Both the position numbers and the translations under genes were made by a program. A DNA stretch of 64,000 nt from Rhodobacter sp. (GTDB lineage: Bacteria > Pseudomonadota > Alphaproteobacteria > Rhodobacterales > Rhodobacteraceae), in contig JADCEN010000016.1 of assembly GCA_020250175.1 (NCBI GenBank), positions 1-64,000 on the forward strand, written 5' to 3'. Under the pieces are notes generated by a model. That model was not told the origin of the DNA. It saw nothing but the letters and a program-made list of their open reading frames with translations, and made no database searches. Position 1 is the stretch's first letter. Each line of letters starts with the position of its first letter. Shown here piece by piece: positions 7,759 to 16,828 of the stretch.

Positions 7759-10700
7759 ATGATCCTTTTCAACCGCAAGACCCTGGCACGCCACCTCAAA
7801 CCCGCCCCCCTTCCCGCCGGTCACTTTGCCGTGCTGGACGCCTGGGCGGAGATGATCCGCTCTGGCAGGGTCTATGCGCTGAAGGAAACCGCCCTGCGTG
7901 GGCAGTTCGAGGCAAAAATCATTGAAGGCGTTCTTGGCTACCACGGGTCGGCGGGTGGAGCCGAATATACAGTCTCCAGTGAACAGGCGATCCTGCGGGG
8001 CAGCGCCGATCTGGCCCTTGGCCGGTTCGGCGGCAAAACCCCGGAAATTCTCGCCCCATTCGAACTGAAAGGGGCCAAAACCCGCAACTTGGACGCGATC
8101 ATGCCGGGGCGGAACAAGACCCCCGTTCAACAGGCCTGGGAATACGCCATGAACGCGCGGGGCGTGAAATGGGTGCTGGTTTCGAACATGATCGAACTGC
8201 GCCTTTATGGCTTTGGCGAAGGCACCACGGCCCATGAAACCTTCCATCTCGACCGGTTGACTGACCCCGGCGAATACGCCCGCTTCATGCTGCTGCTGTC
8301 GGCCGAAAGCTTGTTGTCGGGCCACACGCTTGATCTGCTGAAGCAAAGCCGCGCCGAAGACAAAGATATCACCGACCGCCTTTATCAGGATTACAAGGCG
8401 TTGCGCGTAAAGCTGATCGGGGCTGTTCGGGTGGCTGACCCGGCCATCGCGCCCCTCGACGCAATCGCAGTCGCCCAGAAAATCCTTGACCGGGTACTGT
8501 TCATCGCCTTTGCCGAAGATACCGGCTTGCTGCCCGGCAACACCCTTTCGAAAGCCTTTGTTACCCATAACCCCTATAACCCCAGCCCGGTCTGGGACAA
8601 TTTCCTCGGCCTGTTCAACGCAATCGACAAGGGCAGTGAGGCGCTGAAAATCCCCCGCTACAACGGGGGCCTTTTCCGCCAGGATGATACGATCAATGCC
8701 CTGACCCTGCCCGATGACGTCTGCGAAGGGTTCAAGACCCTGGGCGACTATGACTTCGCCTCCGAAGTGTCTGTCACTGTTCTGGGCCATATCTTTGAAC
8801 AATCCATCGCCGATGTGGAACGCCTTCAGGCGCAGGCGCGGGGCGAGGAAACCGCAGAAGAACGGTCCACCGGCACCACCGGGCGGCGCAAGCGGGATGG
8901 GGTGGTTTACACCCCCGATTACATCGCCCGCTTCATCGTGGCCGAAACCCTGGGCGCGCATCTGGAAGAAGCCTTCACCGACATTCTGCACAGCCATGCC
9001 AGGGCCGGGGCTGATCTGTCTGACTATGTCGCCATTCCGTGGCGCAGGAAATCGTCCGAGCTGGAAGCCTGGCAAGCCTACCGCGACCGGCTGAAGACCC
9101 TGCGCATTGTCGATCCCGCCTGCGGATCGGGCGTGTTCCTGATCATGGCCTTCGACTTTCTGAAGGCTGAACTGACCCGCGTGAATGACAAGATCGCCAC
9201 GATGGAAGGCAGGATCGGGCAGTATGGCAAAAGCGATACGCAGGACCTTTTCGATCCCGACAGTGAAATCCTGACGAACAACCTGTTCGGGGTGGATGTG
9301 AATGTCGAAAGCGTCGAAATCGCCCGGCTGTCGCTGTGGATCAGAACCGCGCGGCGCGGCAAGGTGCTGGACAGCCTTGATACCAGCCTGCGCGTGGGCG
9401 ACAGCCTGATCGAAGACAGCAACTTTGCCTATCTGAACCACGCCTTCACCTGGGAAACCGCTTTTCCACACGTCTTTGCCGAAGGCGGGTTCGACGTGGT
9501 TCTGGGCAACCCGCCCTATGTGCGACAAGAGCTATTCTCAAACCTGAAGCCCTATCTACAAAAGCGTTTCGAGAGCTATCACGGTGTCGTTGATCTCTTT
9601 GCCTACTTTTTCGAACGTGGGTTACGCTTGTTGAAACCGGGCGGGCGGCTGGGTTACATTACATCCAGCACCTTCTTCAAGACCGGGTCGGGCAAGCCCC
9701 TGCGGGATTACCTGTTGCGTGAGGCGACCATCGAAGACGTCGTCGATTTTGGCGATCTGCAAATCTTCGAGGGCGTGACCACATATGCCGCCATCCTGAC
9801 CATGAAACGCGGGGCCGCGCCAAAGGCTCATGAACTCCGCTACTGGAAGGTTGACGCCATGCCCGAAACCAACTTCCAGGCGGCATGGGAAGTCGTAGCA
9901 GAGCCGTATCCGCAAGCCGCCCTTGGTGTCGGAACGTGGGAGCTAAAGAAACCTAACTTGCGGGCATTGAAAGAGAAAATCACGGATGGTAAGAAGACGC
10001 TTCGCGCGGTATACGGAAAGCCCTTCAGAGGCGTTACGACAGGCAGAAACGACGCATTTGTAGTCGATCAAAATACCCGCGAACTTCTTATTTCCAAGGA
10101 CTCTTCATCAAGTGACGTTTTGTTCCCATGGCTTGAAGGCAAGAGTCTTAAAAGATGGCATCAAGAAGGTCGGAATCAGTGGATCATATTTGCGAGGCAG
10201 GGTTTGGACCTGACAGACTATCCTGCAATTCTTGAACATCTTTCGATGCATCGTGAAAATCTAACACCGAAGCCAGAGAATTGGAAGCCGGCTCATCCAG
10301 ATGATAGGTGGCCTGGCCGCAAGTCAGGCACCTATCTTTGGTCAGAAATCCAAGACAAAACCGCATACTGGAGGAAATTTTTGGGCGACAAGATCGTCTC
10401 AACTAAAATTTCATCACAGCCTACATTTTCTGTTGATTATTCTAGCTCCGTTTTAAGCAATACAGCATACTTGATCGACGCTAAGTCGGACAATGAATTT
10501 GTAACTGCGCTTCTAAATTCAAATATCGCAAGTTTTTTCTTCAGAAGTATCTTTGTAATCAAATCTGGTGGTTTTTTTGAAATTCAGCCTGATGGGCTAA
10601 GTGCGTTCCCAATCCCACCCGTCAATGGAACCTCAAAATCTGAAATTTGTGATATAGTAGGTGCGCTAAAGTTGACTACCGAAAAGCGTCTCGCCCTACA

Positions 10701-11010
10701 AACCGCCCTAACACGCCGCATCCCCGATCTCTGCCCGCCCGGTCGCGACCCCAAACTGTCAACCCGGCTGCAGGAATGGTGGACCATGCCCGACTTTGCC
10801 GCCTTCCGGGCAGAGGTGAAAAGGGTGTTCAAGGCCGATATTCCCTTGTCGGAGCGTTCCGCCTGGGAAGACCGGATCACCCGCGACCGCGCTGAAATCG
10901 CCCGCCTTTCGGCGGAAATTGCCGCTGCCGAAGCCCGGATCGACCGCATCGTCTATGGCCTGTTCGACCTGACCCCCGACGAAATCGCCCTGCTGGAAAG
11001 CGTGGTCTGA
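7759..11010 (+). CDS. Type IIG-like restriction enzyme/adenine methyltransferase fusion
   Basis: This 1083-residue protein appears to join nuclease, methyltransferase and DNA-recognition parts. Near the N-terminus D84, then E102-L-K104 in FELKG, fit a PD-(D/E)XK nuclease. RRKRDGVVYTPDYIARFIV near residue 380 precedes the methyltransferase domain. IVDPACGSGVFLIMAF near residue 450 is SAM-binding motif I. NPPY at residues 584-587 is the catalytic motif IV of N6-adenine methyltransferases. The C-terminal third, residues ~725-978, should hold the target recognition domain and is markedly AT-richer. The C-terminus ends in a coiled-coil-like DRITRDRAEIARLSAEIAAA. The architecture matches Eco57I/MmeI-type single-protein systems. 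A BREX PglX methyltransferase is less likely, as there is a nuclease motif and no BREX neighbours. Confidence 0.85.
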   Translation: MILFNRKTLARHLKPAPLPAGHFAVLDAWAEMIRSGRVYALKETALRGQFEAKIIEGVLGYHGSAGGAEYTVSSEQAILRGSADLALGRFGGKTPEILAPFELKGAKTRNLDAIMPGRNKTPVQQAWEYAMNARGVKWVLVSNMIELRLYGFGEGTTAHETFHLDRLTDPGEYARFMLLLSAESLLSGHTLDLLKQSRAEDKDITDRLYQDYKALRVKLIGAVRVADPAIAPLDAIAVAQKILDRVLFIAFAEDTGLLPGNTLSKAFVTHNPYNPSPVWDNFLGLFNAIDKGSEALKIPRYNGGLFRQDDTINALTLPDDVCEGFKTLGDYDFASEVSVTVLGHIFEQSIADVERLQAQARGEETAEERSTGTTGRRKRDGVVYTPDYIARFIVAETLGAHLEEAFTDILHSHARAGADLSDYVAIPWRRKSSELEAWQAYRDRLKTLRIVDPACGSGVFLIMAFDFLKAELTRVNDKIATMEGRIGQYGKSDTQDLFDPDSEILTNNLFGVDVNVESVEIARLSLWIRTARRGKVLDSLDTSLRVGDSLIEDSNFAYLNHAFTWETAFPHVFAEGGFDVVLGNPPYVRQELFSNLKPYLQKRFESYHGVVDLFAYFFERGLRLLKPGGRLGYITSSTFFKTGSGKPLRDYLLREATIEDVVDFGDLQIFEGVTTYAAILTMKRGAAPKAHELRYWKVDAMPETNFQAAWEVVAEPYPQAALGVGTWELKKPNLRALKEKITDGKKTLRAVYGKPFRGVTTGRNDAFVVDQNTRELLISKDSSSSDVLFPWLEGKSLKRWHQEGRNQWIIFARQGLDLTDYPAILEHLSMHRENLTPKPENWKPAHPDDRWPGRKSGTYLWSEIQDKTAYWRKFLGDKIVSTKISSQPTFSVDYSSSVLSNTAYLIDAKSDNEFVTALLNSNIASFFFRSIFVIKSGGFFEIQPDGLSAFPIPPVNGTSKSEICDIVGALKLTTEKRLALQTALTRRIPDLCPPGRDPKLSTRLQEWWTMPDFAAFRAEVKRVFKADIPLSERSAWEDRITRDRAEIARLSAEIAAAEARIDRIVYGLFDLTPDEIALLESVV
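9930..10690 (+). other. AT-rich segment within the type IIG gene (putative specificity domain)
   Basis: Inside the restriction-modification gene the base composition drops sharply. Hand counts give 24 G/C of 60 in 10441-10500 and 19 of 60 in 10501-10560, whereas flanking parts are visibly GC-rich like the rest of the window. Codons such as AAA, TTT, ATA and TCT become common, then usage returns to GC-rich near 10690. The segment coincides with the expected target recognition domain, which suggests exchange of this part by recombination. Confidence 0.7.
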
Positions 11011-11273
11011 CAAACCATGCAGGCCGCACAGGCCCCGCGGCACGGCCTTCACCGGTCCATTCCCTGCCAAACGCTTGACGCGCCTCTGTAACCACTGGCA
11101 AACAAACGGAACTCCCCCATCCTGCCGCCTGTGGCCCAGGTCCCGCCACCACCTTATCACCCCGCCGGATCGCAGAGACGGGCCGGTTTGCCCCCGCGCA
11201 CGCCCCGCTGCGCCCGATTGCCCCGCCCGGCCGGATCGGTTAGCCTGCCGCCGGTTTCATTCACGGAGCATCC

Positions 11274-11627
11274 ATGTCCACCATCGTCAAACTGCCGCCG
11301 CTGTCCTCTGTCACCCCCTCTGACGCCACGCTGGACGGCTGGGTCGTGACCGAAGGCAGCCCCACCATGAAGACCTGGGTCCTGCACACCGCCTCGGACG
11401 GCACCATGATGTCGGGCTATTGGGAGGCCACGCCGGGCAGCTATCACGCCACCTACTCGGCCTATGAATTCGTCCACCTGATCGAAGGCCGCATCGTGAT
11501 CACCCCCGATGGCGGCACCCCGGTGACGGTCGTGGCGGGTGACGCCTTTGTGGTGGAAAAGGATTTCAAGGGCACCTGGAAGATCGAAGAGAAGGTCCGC
11601 AAGCACTTCGATTTCCGGATCAAGTAA
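11274..11627 (+). CDS. Small cupin-domain protein (DUF861/EutQ-like)
   Basis: This 117-residue single-domain cupin has YEFVHLIEGRIVITPDGG as the first cupin motif (E-x-x-H-x-x-x-G) and AGDAFVVEKDFKGTWKIEE as the second. The start follows CGGAGCATCC. Its nearest relative in the window is the cupin at 6803, on the other side of the type IIG gene and on the same strand. Metal binding is plausible, but only one clear histidine is present. The substrate is unknown. It converges with the Hsp20 gene and shares a hairpin with it. Confidence 0.85.
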   Translation: MSTIVKLPPLSSVTPSDATLDGWVVTEGSPTMKTWVLHTASDGTMMSGYWEATPGSYHATYSAYEFVHLIEGRIVITPDGGTPVTVVAGDAFVVEKDFKGTWKIEEKVRKHFDFRIK

Positions 11628-11634
11628 TGCAAAA

Positions 11635-11656
11635 GGGCGCGCCCTGCGGCGCGCCC
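11635..11656. terminator. Bidirectional terminator between cupin and Hsp20 genes
   Basis: GGGCGCGCC at 11635-11643 pairs perfectly with GGCGCGCCC at 11648-11656 across a CTGC loop. AAAA at 11631-11634 becomes a U-tract on the minus strand, so the hairpin should end Hsp20 transcripts best. It also lies 8 bases after the cupin stop. Confidence 0.7.
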
Positions 11657-11678
11657 CCAAAGTCCGGACGACCCGGCG

Positions 11679-12155
11679 TTACTGGACGGTCGGGGCTTGG
11701 TCCTGGGTCACTGCCTTCGCCTCAAGATCGGACGCGCGGGCAATCTCGATCCGGCGGGGCTTCAGCGCCTCGGGCGTTTCGCGGACCAGATCGATGTGCA
11801 GCATCCCCAGCTCATGCGAGGCCCCCGTCACGCGGACATGATCGGCCAGCGCAAAGCGCCGCTCGAAGGCGCGGGTCGCGATGCCCCGATGCAGATAGCT
11901 GCGCCCGGACTCGTCGGGGTTCTTGCGCGCGGCCACATGCAGGGTGCCGTCCTTCACCTCCACACTCAGCTCGTCCGAGGTGAAGCCGGCAACGGCGACC
12001 GAGATGCGATAGGCATTCTCATCGGTCTTTTCGATGTTGTAGGGCGGATAGGTGGGCTGGGCCACATCATTCGCCAGCACGCGGTCCATCAGGTCGGCGA
12101 CCCGGTCAAAACCAACGGTGGCGCGGTACAGGGGGGCAAGGTCAAAGCTGCGCAT
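11679..12155 (-). CDS. Hsp20 family small heat-shock protein (IbpA-like)
   Basis: This 158-residue holdase chaperone would bind unfolding proteins. The alpha-crystallin domain spans about residues 33-135: YNIEKTDENAYRISVAVAGF, then ELSVEVKDGTLHVAARK, GIATRAFERRFALADHVRV and a terminal GMLHIDLVRETPE. The N-terminus MRSFDLAPLYRATVGFDRV is typical of IbpA. The start at 12155 is preceded by GAGGATGACC; two upstream in-frame ATGs lack such a site. The gene is monocistronic and convergent with the cupin gene. Confidence 0.93.
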   Translation of the reverse strand: MRSFDLAPLYRATVGFDRVADLMDRVLANDVAQPTYPPYNIEKTDENAYRISVAVAGFTSDELSVEVKDGTLHVAARKNPDESGRSYLHRGIATRAFERRFALADHVRVTGASHELGMLHIDLVRETPEALKPRRIEIARASDLEAKAVTQDQAPTVQ

Positions 12156-12542
12156 GGTCATCCTCATCAAGCGATGTGTTGCGCCCTCCCTCGCGGGACG
12201 GGCGGGTGATGTCCGGGCCCGTCATGGCACCCGTACCAGCCAAAGGTGGGAAAACGCCTGCCGGGTTTCAAGGGGCAGGGCATGACGGAACGCACCCCGC
12301 CGTCGCGTCATCCCCCTGCCGCCCTGATGCGGCAGATGCGCGGCACCCGGCACAGCCCTTGCGCTGCGCAAGGCCGCTGTCCGGGTTTGTCAGCAAGCCG
12401 GGCAGCATACCCCCAAAGGCGGCGGTGCCCCTGCCATTCCCGCAACCCGGCCAGGCTGACCCGGACGATCCGCGCCCGCAGGCCGCCGGGCGGCATCAGA
12501 ACCGGGGCAAGCCGGATCGGACAGGCCGGGATCGTGGCCGCC
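12156..12542. other. Intergenic region between glcF and Hsp20 genes
   Basis: 387 bases after the glcF stop and before the Hsp20 start, both on the minus strand. No gene or clear repeat is visible. It should contain the Hsp20 promoter, but no recognisable heat-shock element (TTAGCACTC inverted repeat) was found. Confidence 0.4.
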
Positions 12543-13838
12543 TCAGGGCCCGGTGGCGACAAGGGCGCGCGGCTGTGGCCCGCCGGTCGCCCAATCCAGC
12601 AGCTCAACCGTATGGACCACGGGAATCCCGGTGCCCGACCCGATCTGTATCATGCAGCCGATATTGCCTGCCGCGATGACCTGGGGCGCCTTTGCCTCGA
12701 GCGTGCGGACCTTGCGGGCCTTCAGCTGGCCCGAGATCTCTGGCTGCATCAGGTTATAGGTGCCGGCCGAGCCACAGCACAGCTGGCTGTCGGCGGGTTC
12801 GACCACCTCGAACCCGGCGCGCTTCAGAAGGTCTTTCGGTGCGGTCTTCACCTGCTGGCCATGCTGCAGCGAACAGGCGGCGTGATAGGCCACGCGCAGC
12901 CCCTTCGGCGCGCCCTGCGGCAGGCCAAGGCGGACCAGCAGTTCCGACACATCCACGGCAAGCCCGGCCACGGTCGCGGCATCGGCTGCAATCGGATCGG
13001 TGCGGAACATGTGGCCGTAATCCTTGATCGTCGTGCCGCAGCCCGAGGTGTTGATGACCACGGCATCCAGCCCCCCTGCCCGCACTTCCGCCATGAAGGC
13101 GGCGATGCTGCGCGCCGCCGTGGCATGGGCCTCGGCCACCTTTCCCATGTGATGGGTCAGCGCCCCGCAGCAGCCCTGCCCGCGCGCGATCACCACCTCG
13201 CAGCCCAGCCGGCGCAACAGGCGGATGGTGGCATCGTTGATGTCGGTGTTCAGCGCCTTCTGCGCACAGCCGGTCATCAGGGCCACGCGCATCCGCCGCT
13301 GCCCTTCGGCGGGAAAGACCTGCGGGTCGTCGTTGCGGCTGACCGGGGGGATGTGGCGCGGTGCCATGGCCAGCATGGCCCTGAGCCGCCCGTCCGGCAG
13401 CAGAAAGGCAAAGGGCCGCCCCAGCTTTGCCCCCAGCAGCGCAAGCCGAAAGCGCATCGGGTGCGGCAGCACCCTGGCCAGCATCCAGCGCAGGATGCGG
13501 TCAGACAGCGGGCGGCGGTAGGTGCGTTCGATGTATTCGCGCGCATGATCCACCAGATGCATGTAATGCACGCCCGAGGGGCAGGTTGTCATGCAGGCAA
13601 GGCAGGACAGGCAGCGGTCGATATGCCGGACCGTGCGCGCATCGGCGGGGCGGCCCTTTTCCAGCATGTCCTTGATCAGATAGATGCGCCCGCGCGGGCT
13701 GTCGAGCTCGTCGCCCAGCACCTGATAGGTCGGGCAGGTGGCGGTGCACAGGCCGCAGTGCACGCAGGACCGCAGGATTTCGTTCGAGCGCGCCGTGGCG
13801 GGGTCGGCAAGCTGGGCTTCGGTAAAGGTCGTCTGCAT
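12543..13838 (-). CDS. glcF: Glycolate oxidase iron-sulfur subunit
   Basis: This 431-residue electron-transfer subunit belongs to the membrane-associated GlcDEF complex, which oxidises glycolate to glyoxylate. Two 4Fe-4S ferredoxin motifs are present near the N-terminus: CVHCGLCTATCPTY (~26-39) and CLSCLACMTTCPSGVHY (~76-92). Two CCG-type cysteine domains follow, with GQGCCGALTHHMG and a later DSQLCCGSAGTYN. The length is normal. It is last in the minus-strand order glcD-glcE-glcF and starts 17 bases after glcE. Confidence 0.95.
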   Translation of the reverse strand: MQTTFTEAQLADPATARSNEILRSCVHCGLCTATCPTYQVLGDELDSPRGRIYLIKDMLEKGRPADARTVRHIDRCLSCLACMTTCPSGVHYMHLVDHAREYIERTYRRPLSDRILRWMLARVLPHPMRFRLALLGAKLGRPFAFLLPDGRLRAMLAMAPRHIPPVSRNDDPQVFPAEGQRRMRVALMTGCAQKALNTDINDATIRLLRRLGCEVVIARGQGCCGALTHHMGKVAEAHATAARSIAAFMAEVRAGGLDAVVINTSGCGTTIKDYGHMFRTDPIAADAATVAGLAVDVSELLVRLGLPQGAPKGLRVAYHAACSLQHGQQVKTAPKDLLKRAGFEVVEPADSQLCCGSAGTYNLMQPEISGQLKARKVRTLEAKAPQVIAAGNIGCMIQIGSGTGIPVVHTVELLDWATGGPQPRALVATGP

Positions 13839-13855
13839 CGCCGGGTCCTTCGGTT

Positions 13856-14956
13856 TCAGCCCATCAGGCCGGGGTTCAGGATGCCGCGCGGATCAAACTT
13901 CCGGCGCAGGGCGGTGGCCAGGGCGGCCAGCGCCGCAGGCTGTGGCTGAAACACCGGAGCAACCGGCCTTTCGGCCCGGATCAGCGTCGCATGGCCATCA
14001 AAGGCACCCAGACGGGCGCGCAGATCTGTCCCCGGCGCGGTCCGCACCCAGACCAGCCCCCCGCCCCAGTCATAAAGCACGGCCTCGGCACCGATGCGCG
14101 CCACCAGCCCCGGCGCGTCCGAAGGCTTGACCGACAGCTTCCAGACATCGCCAGGCTGGCCGTGGAAGGGGGCCACATCACGGATCGCCTGCCATTGCCG
14201 CGCGCTGTCTTCGCCGTCCAGCATATCGGCGGAACCGAAGCGGGCCAGCAGGCGGGCAAGCCTGCCGCTGCGATAGACAACTATCCCGGCGAAGCCCTCG
14301 ATCCGAAGGAAGGTGCCCTCGCCCGGCCAATGTGCAGCCGCCGTCACCTCGAAGGGCGATCCAAGGGCGGCGGCCATCGCCTGCACGGCGTACAGATCAT
14401 CCAGCCCGCGCAGCACCAGCGTGGCCGAAGCAGCGGGCACCGGCAGCAACTTGAAGCTGACTTCGGTCAGCACGCCCAGCGTGCCATGGCTGCCCGCCAG
14501 CAACTTGACCAGATCATAGCCCGTGACGTTCTTCATCACCCGGCCGCCGTTCTTCACCGCCATTCCGCTGCCATCGACAAAGCGCAGGCCGATCAGGCTG
14601 TCGCGGCAGGCCCCCGCCTGCAGGCGGCGCGGGCCGGATGCATTGGCGGCAACCACGCCCCCCAGAGTTGAGACGCCGGCAGTCCCCAGCAGCCCGCGCA
14701 GGTCCGGCACCTCGAAAGCCAGGCGCTGACTTTCGGCGGCCAAGGCCTGCTCTACCTCAGCCAGCGGCGTGCCCGCCCCCGCCACCAGCGTCAACGCGCC
14801 GGGCTCATAGAGCGTGATGCCCGACAGGGCGCTGCAATCCAGCACCTCCGCCGCCCCGCCAAACCACAGGGTGCGCGTGCCGCCGCCCCGGATGCGCAAC
14901 GGACCGGTCCTGTCCTGCAATAGGGCGGAAAGCTCGGCTTCGTTGGCGGGACGCAT
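13856..14956 (-). CDS. glcE: Glycolate oxidase subunit GlcE (FAD-binding)
   Basis: This 366-residue subunit has an FAD-binding PCMH-type fold like GlcD but is shorter. RIRGGGTRTLWFGG near the N-terminus is the flavin-binding segment, and GTAGVSTLGGVVAANASGPRR followed by GRVMKNVTGYDLVKLLAGSHG is characteristic of GlcE. An ATG at 14956 was preferred; a GTG at 14965 adds three residues, and neither has a strong ribosome binding site. A dispersed palindromic repeat lies in the gap between glcD and glcE, immediately upstream of this start. Confidence 0.93.
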   Translation of the reverse strand: MRPANEAELSALLQDRTGPLRIRGGGTRTLWFGGAAEVLDCSALSGITLYEPGALTLVAGAGTPLAEVEQALAAESQRLAFEVPDLRGLLGTAGVSTLGGVVAANASGPRRLQAGACRDSLIGLRFVDGSGMAVKNGGRVMKNVTGYDLVKLLAGSHGTLGVLTEVSFKLLPVPAASATLVLRGLDDLYAVQAMAAALGSPFEVTAAAHWPGEGTFLRIEGFAGIVVYRSGRLARLLARFGSADMLDGEDSARQWQAIRDVAPFHGQPGDVWKLSVKPSDAPGLVARIGAEAVLYDWGGGLVWVRTAPGTDLRARLGAFDGHATLIRAERPVAPVFQPQPAALAALATALRRKFDPRGILNPGLMG

Positions 14957-14970
14957 TTCTACCACTATCT

Positions 14971-15016
14971 GTTCTCAAATATCCTCGGGGGGTGCGGGGG
15001 GCAGACAGCCCCCCGC
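14971..15016. repeat. Dispersed palindrome-plus-20-mer repeat, copy 1
   Basis: GCGGGGGGC at 14994-15002 and GCCCCCCGC at 15008-15016 form a perfect 9-bp stem with loop AGACA. Next to it GTTCTCAAATATCCTCGGGG at 14971-14990 matches copy 3 (42155-42174) at 17 of 20 bases. This copy lies inside the glcD-glcE gap, within an operon. Confidence 0.65.
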
Positions 15017-15022
15017 CGCGTC

Positions 15023-16456
15023 TCAGGCGCTGCGGCGCGTTTCGGTTACGTCCAGCGGAAACACCTTGGCCGGGTTCAACAGCCACTGCGGATCAAACAC
15101 ATCCTTGACGCGCAACTGCGCCTCCATGTCATCGGGCGTGAACTGCACCGGCATCAGATCGCGCTTTTCGACGCCCACGCCATGTTCGCCGGTCAGGCAG
15201 CCGCCGACCTCGACACAGAGCTTCAGGATATCGGCACCCAGCGCCTCGCACAGGTCAAGATCGCCCGGCTTGTTGGCGTCAAACAGGATCAGCGGGTGCA
15301 TGTTGCCGTCGCCTGCGTGAAATACATTGGCCACATCCAGGCCGTAGCTGCGGCTCATCTCGCCGATGCGGCGCAGCACAACGGGCAGCGCCGACACGGG
15401 GATCGTGCCGTCCAGGCACATGTAGTCGTTGATCTGGCCCAACGCCCCGAAGGCGGATTTGCGGCCCAGCCAGATCCGCTTCGATTCCTCCTCGCTGCGG
15501 CTTTCGCGGAATTCGACGGGGTCGTGACGCAAGGCGATGGCGCGGATCAGGGCAAGCTGTTCGTCGATCTCGGCAGCCGAGCCTTCCACCTCGACAATCA
15601 GCAGCGCCTCGCAATCGGGGTAGCCCGCCTTGGCGAAGGCTTCGCAGGCGCGGATGCAGGGGCGGTCCATGAATTCGATGGCAACCGGCAGGACGCCTGC
15701 CTTGATGATGTCAGACACGCAGGCACCCGCCACCTCGTTCGAGGAGAATCCGATCAGCACGGGGCGCGCGCCTTCGGGCTTTGGCAGGATGCGCAGGGTG
15801 GCTTCGGTGACGACGCCAAGCTGGCCCTCCGACCCGCAGATCACGCCCAGCAGGTCCAGCCCGCCGGGGTCCAGATGCGCGCCGCCGATCTGCAGCACGC
15901 TGCCATCCATCAGCACGATGGTCACGCCCAGCAGGTTGTTGGTGGTCACCCCGTATTTCAGGCAATGCGCACCGCCCGAGTTCATGGCGATATTGCCGCC
16001 GATGGCGCAGGCCAGCTGGCTGGAAGGATCGGGGGCATAGAAAAAGCCGTCGGCTTCAACCGCGCCGGTAACGCTCAGGTTGGTGCGGCCCGCCTGCACG
16101 CGGATGAACCGGTTGGCATAATCGGTTTCCAGCACCCCGGTCATCCGGGCGACGCCCAGGATCACGCAATCCGCCGTCGGCAGCGCCCCCCCGGCCAGCG
16201 AGGTGCCGGAACCGCGCGGCACCACCGGCACGCCTTCTTCGTGGCACAACCGCATGATGGCACTGACCTCGGCCGTGCTGCGCGGCAACACGGCGGCCAG
16301 CGGCGGGCAGCGGTAGGCCGTCAGCGCGTCGCAGTCATAGGCCCGTGTTTCAGCCGGCGCATCGATCACGGCATCGCGGGGCAGGATGGCCCGCAATCGA
16401 TCCACGATCCGCGTCTTGCGCGACAGGATCGACGGGTCTGGCAGCGGCATATCCAT
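15023..16456 (-). CDS. glcD: Glycolate oxidase subunit GlcD (FAD-linked)
   Basis: This 477-residue flavoprotein is the catalytic subunit that oxidises glycolate (possibly also D-lactate). The PCMH FAD-binding domain is marked by VVPRGSGTSLAGGALP and AIGGNIAMNSGGAHCLKYG. The C-terminal oxidase domain ends with VANVFHAGDGNMHPLILFD and the GGCLTGEHGVGVEKRDLM signature of GlcD/D-lactate dehydrogenases. The start at 16456 follows AGGGGGTTCTC. It is the first gene of glcD-glcE-glcF, and a TTGGT/ACCAA inverted repeat directly upstream may be an operator. Confidence 0.95.
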   Translation of the reverse strand: MDMPLPDPSILSRKTRIVDRLRAILPRDAVIDAPAETRAYDCDALTAYRCPPLAAVLPRSTAEVSAIMRLCHEEGVPVVPRGSGTSLAGGALPTADCVILGVARMTGVLETDYANRFIRVQAGRTNLSVTGAVEADGFFYAPDPSSQLACAIGGNIAMNSGGAHCLKYGVTTNNLLGVTIVLMDGSVLQIGGAHLDPGGLDLLGVICGSEGQLGVVTEATLRILPKPEGARPVLIGFSSNEVAGACVSDIIKAGVLPVAIEFMDRPCIRACEAFAKAGYPDCEALLIVEVEGSAAEIDEQLALIRAIALRHDPVEFRESRSEEESKRIWLGRKSAFGALGQINDYMCLDGTIPVSALPVVLRRIGEMSRSYGLDVANVFHAGDGNMHPLILFDANKPGDLDLCEALGADILKLCVEVGGCLTGEHGVGVEKRDLMPVQFTPDDMEAQLRVKDVFDPQWLLNPAKVFPLDVTETRRSA

Positions 16457-16467
16457 GAGAACCCCCT

Positions 16468-16490
16468 ATTGGTAAGGAAATATAACCAAT
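16468..16490. promoter_or_regulatory. Candidate GntR-type operator upstream of glcD
   Basis: ATTGGT at 16468-16473 and ACCAAT at 16485-16490 form an inverted repeat with an 11-base spacer, 12 bases before the glcD start. FCD-type GntR regulators of glycolate and lactate genes (GlcC, LldR) typically bind TTGGT-N-ACCAA palindromes, though usually with a shorter spacer. No regulator gene is adjacent. Confidence 0.4.
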
Positions 16491-16828
16491 TCGTCGCGCT
16501 GGCAAGCCATTCTCTGAAAGGGTGCGGGGCATGACATGGCACCTTCCTCGCGTTGCCTGATCTGCCAGCGCCTGCTGTGCTGGCCGTTCCCGATGATCCG
16601 GCCGATCCGCCGGCCTGTCACCGCGCCGTCCGGGCGGCAGAGGTCAAGATCACTGCCGCGCGCAGTTTCAAACGCGGGCTGCGATCTGTCCCTTCCGCGC
16701 TGGTGGCGCTCGCCCGGCTCTTTGGGGCTGTTCCCCTGATGGCGGCGACGGCGCTGTGCCTGGCCGTTCTGATCCGGCGCGAATTCGCGGCGCGGTCGCG
16801 GGCGGTCCTTCTGCGCGGACCCTTTGGG
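16491..16828. other. Intergenic region upstream of glcD
   Basis: About 340 bases between the stop of the VWA-like gene and the glcD operator candidate. Frames here encode arginine-rich strings without recognisable features. It presumably holds the glc promoter and the end of the MoxR operon transcript. Confidence 0.4.

Noticed and set aside
7266-7799. Minus-strand frame ending ALDGGFGP upstream of the type IIG gene
   Set aside because: The tail looks protein-like, but the rest is low-complexity and overlaps the R-M start; no family was recognised.
7759-11010. Reading the methyltransferase as PglX of a BREX system
   Set aside because: The N-terminal nuclease motif, shorter length and lack of brxA/B/C/L or pglZ neighbours favour a stand-alone type IIG enzyme.
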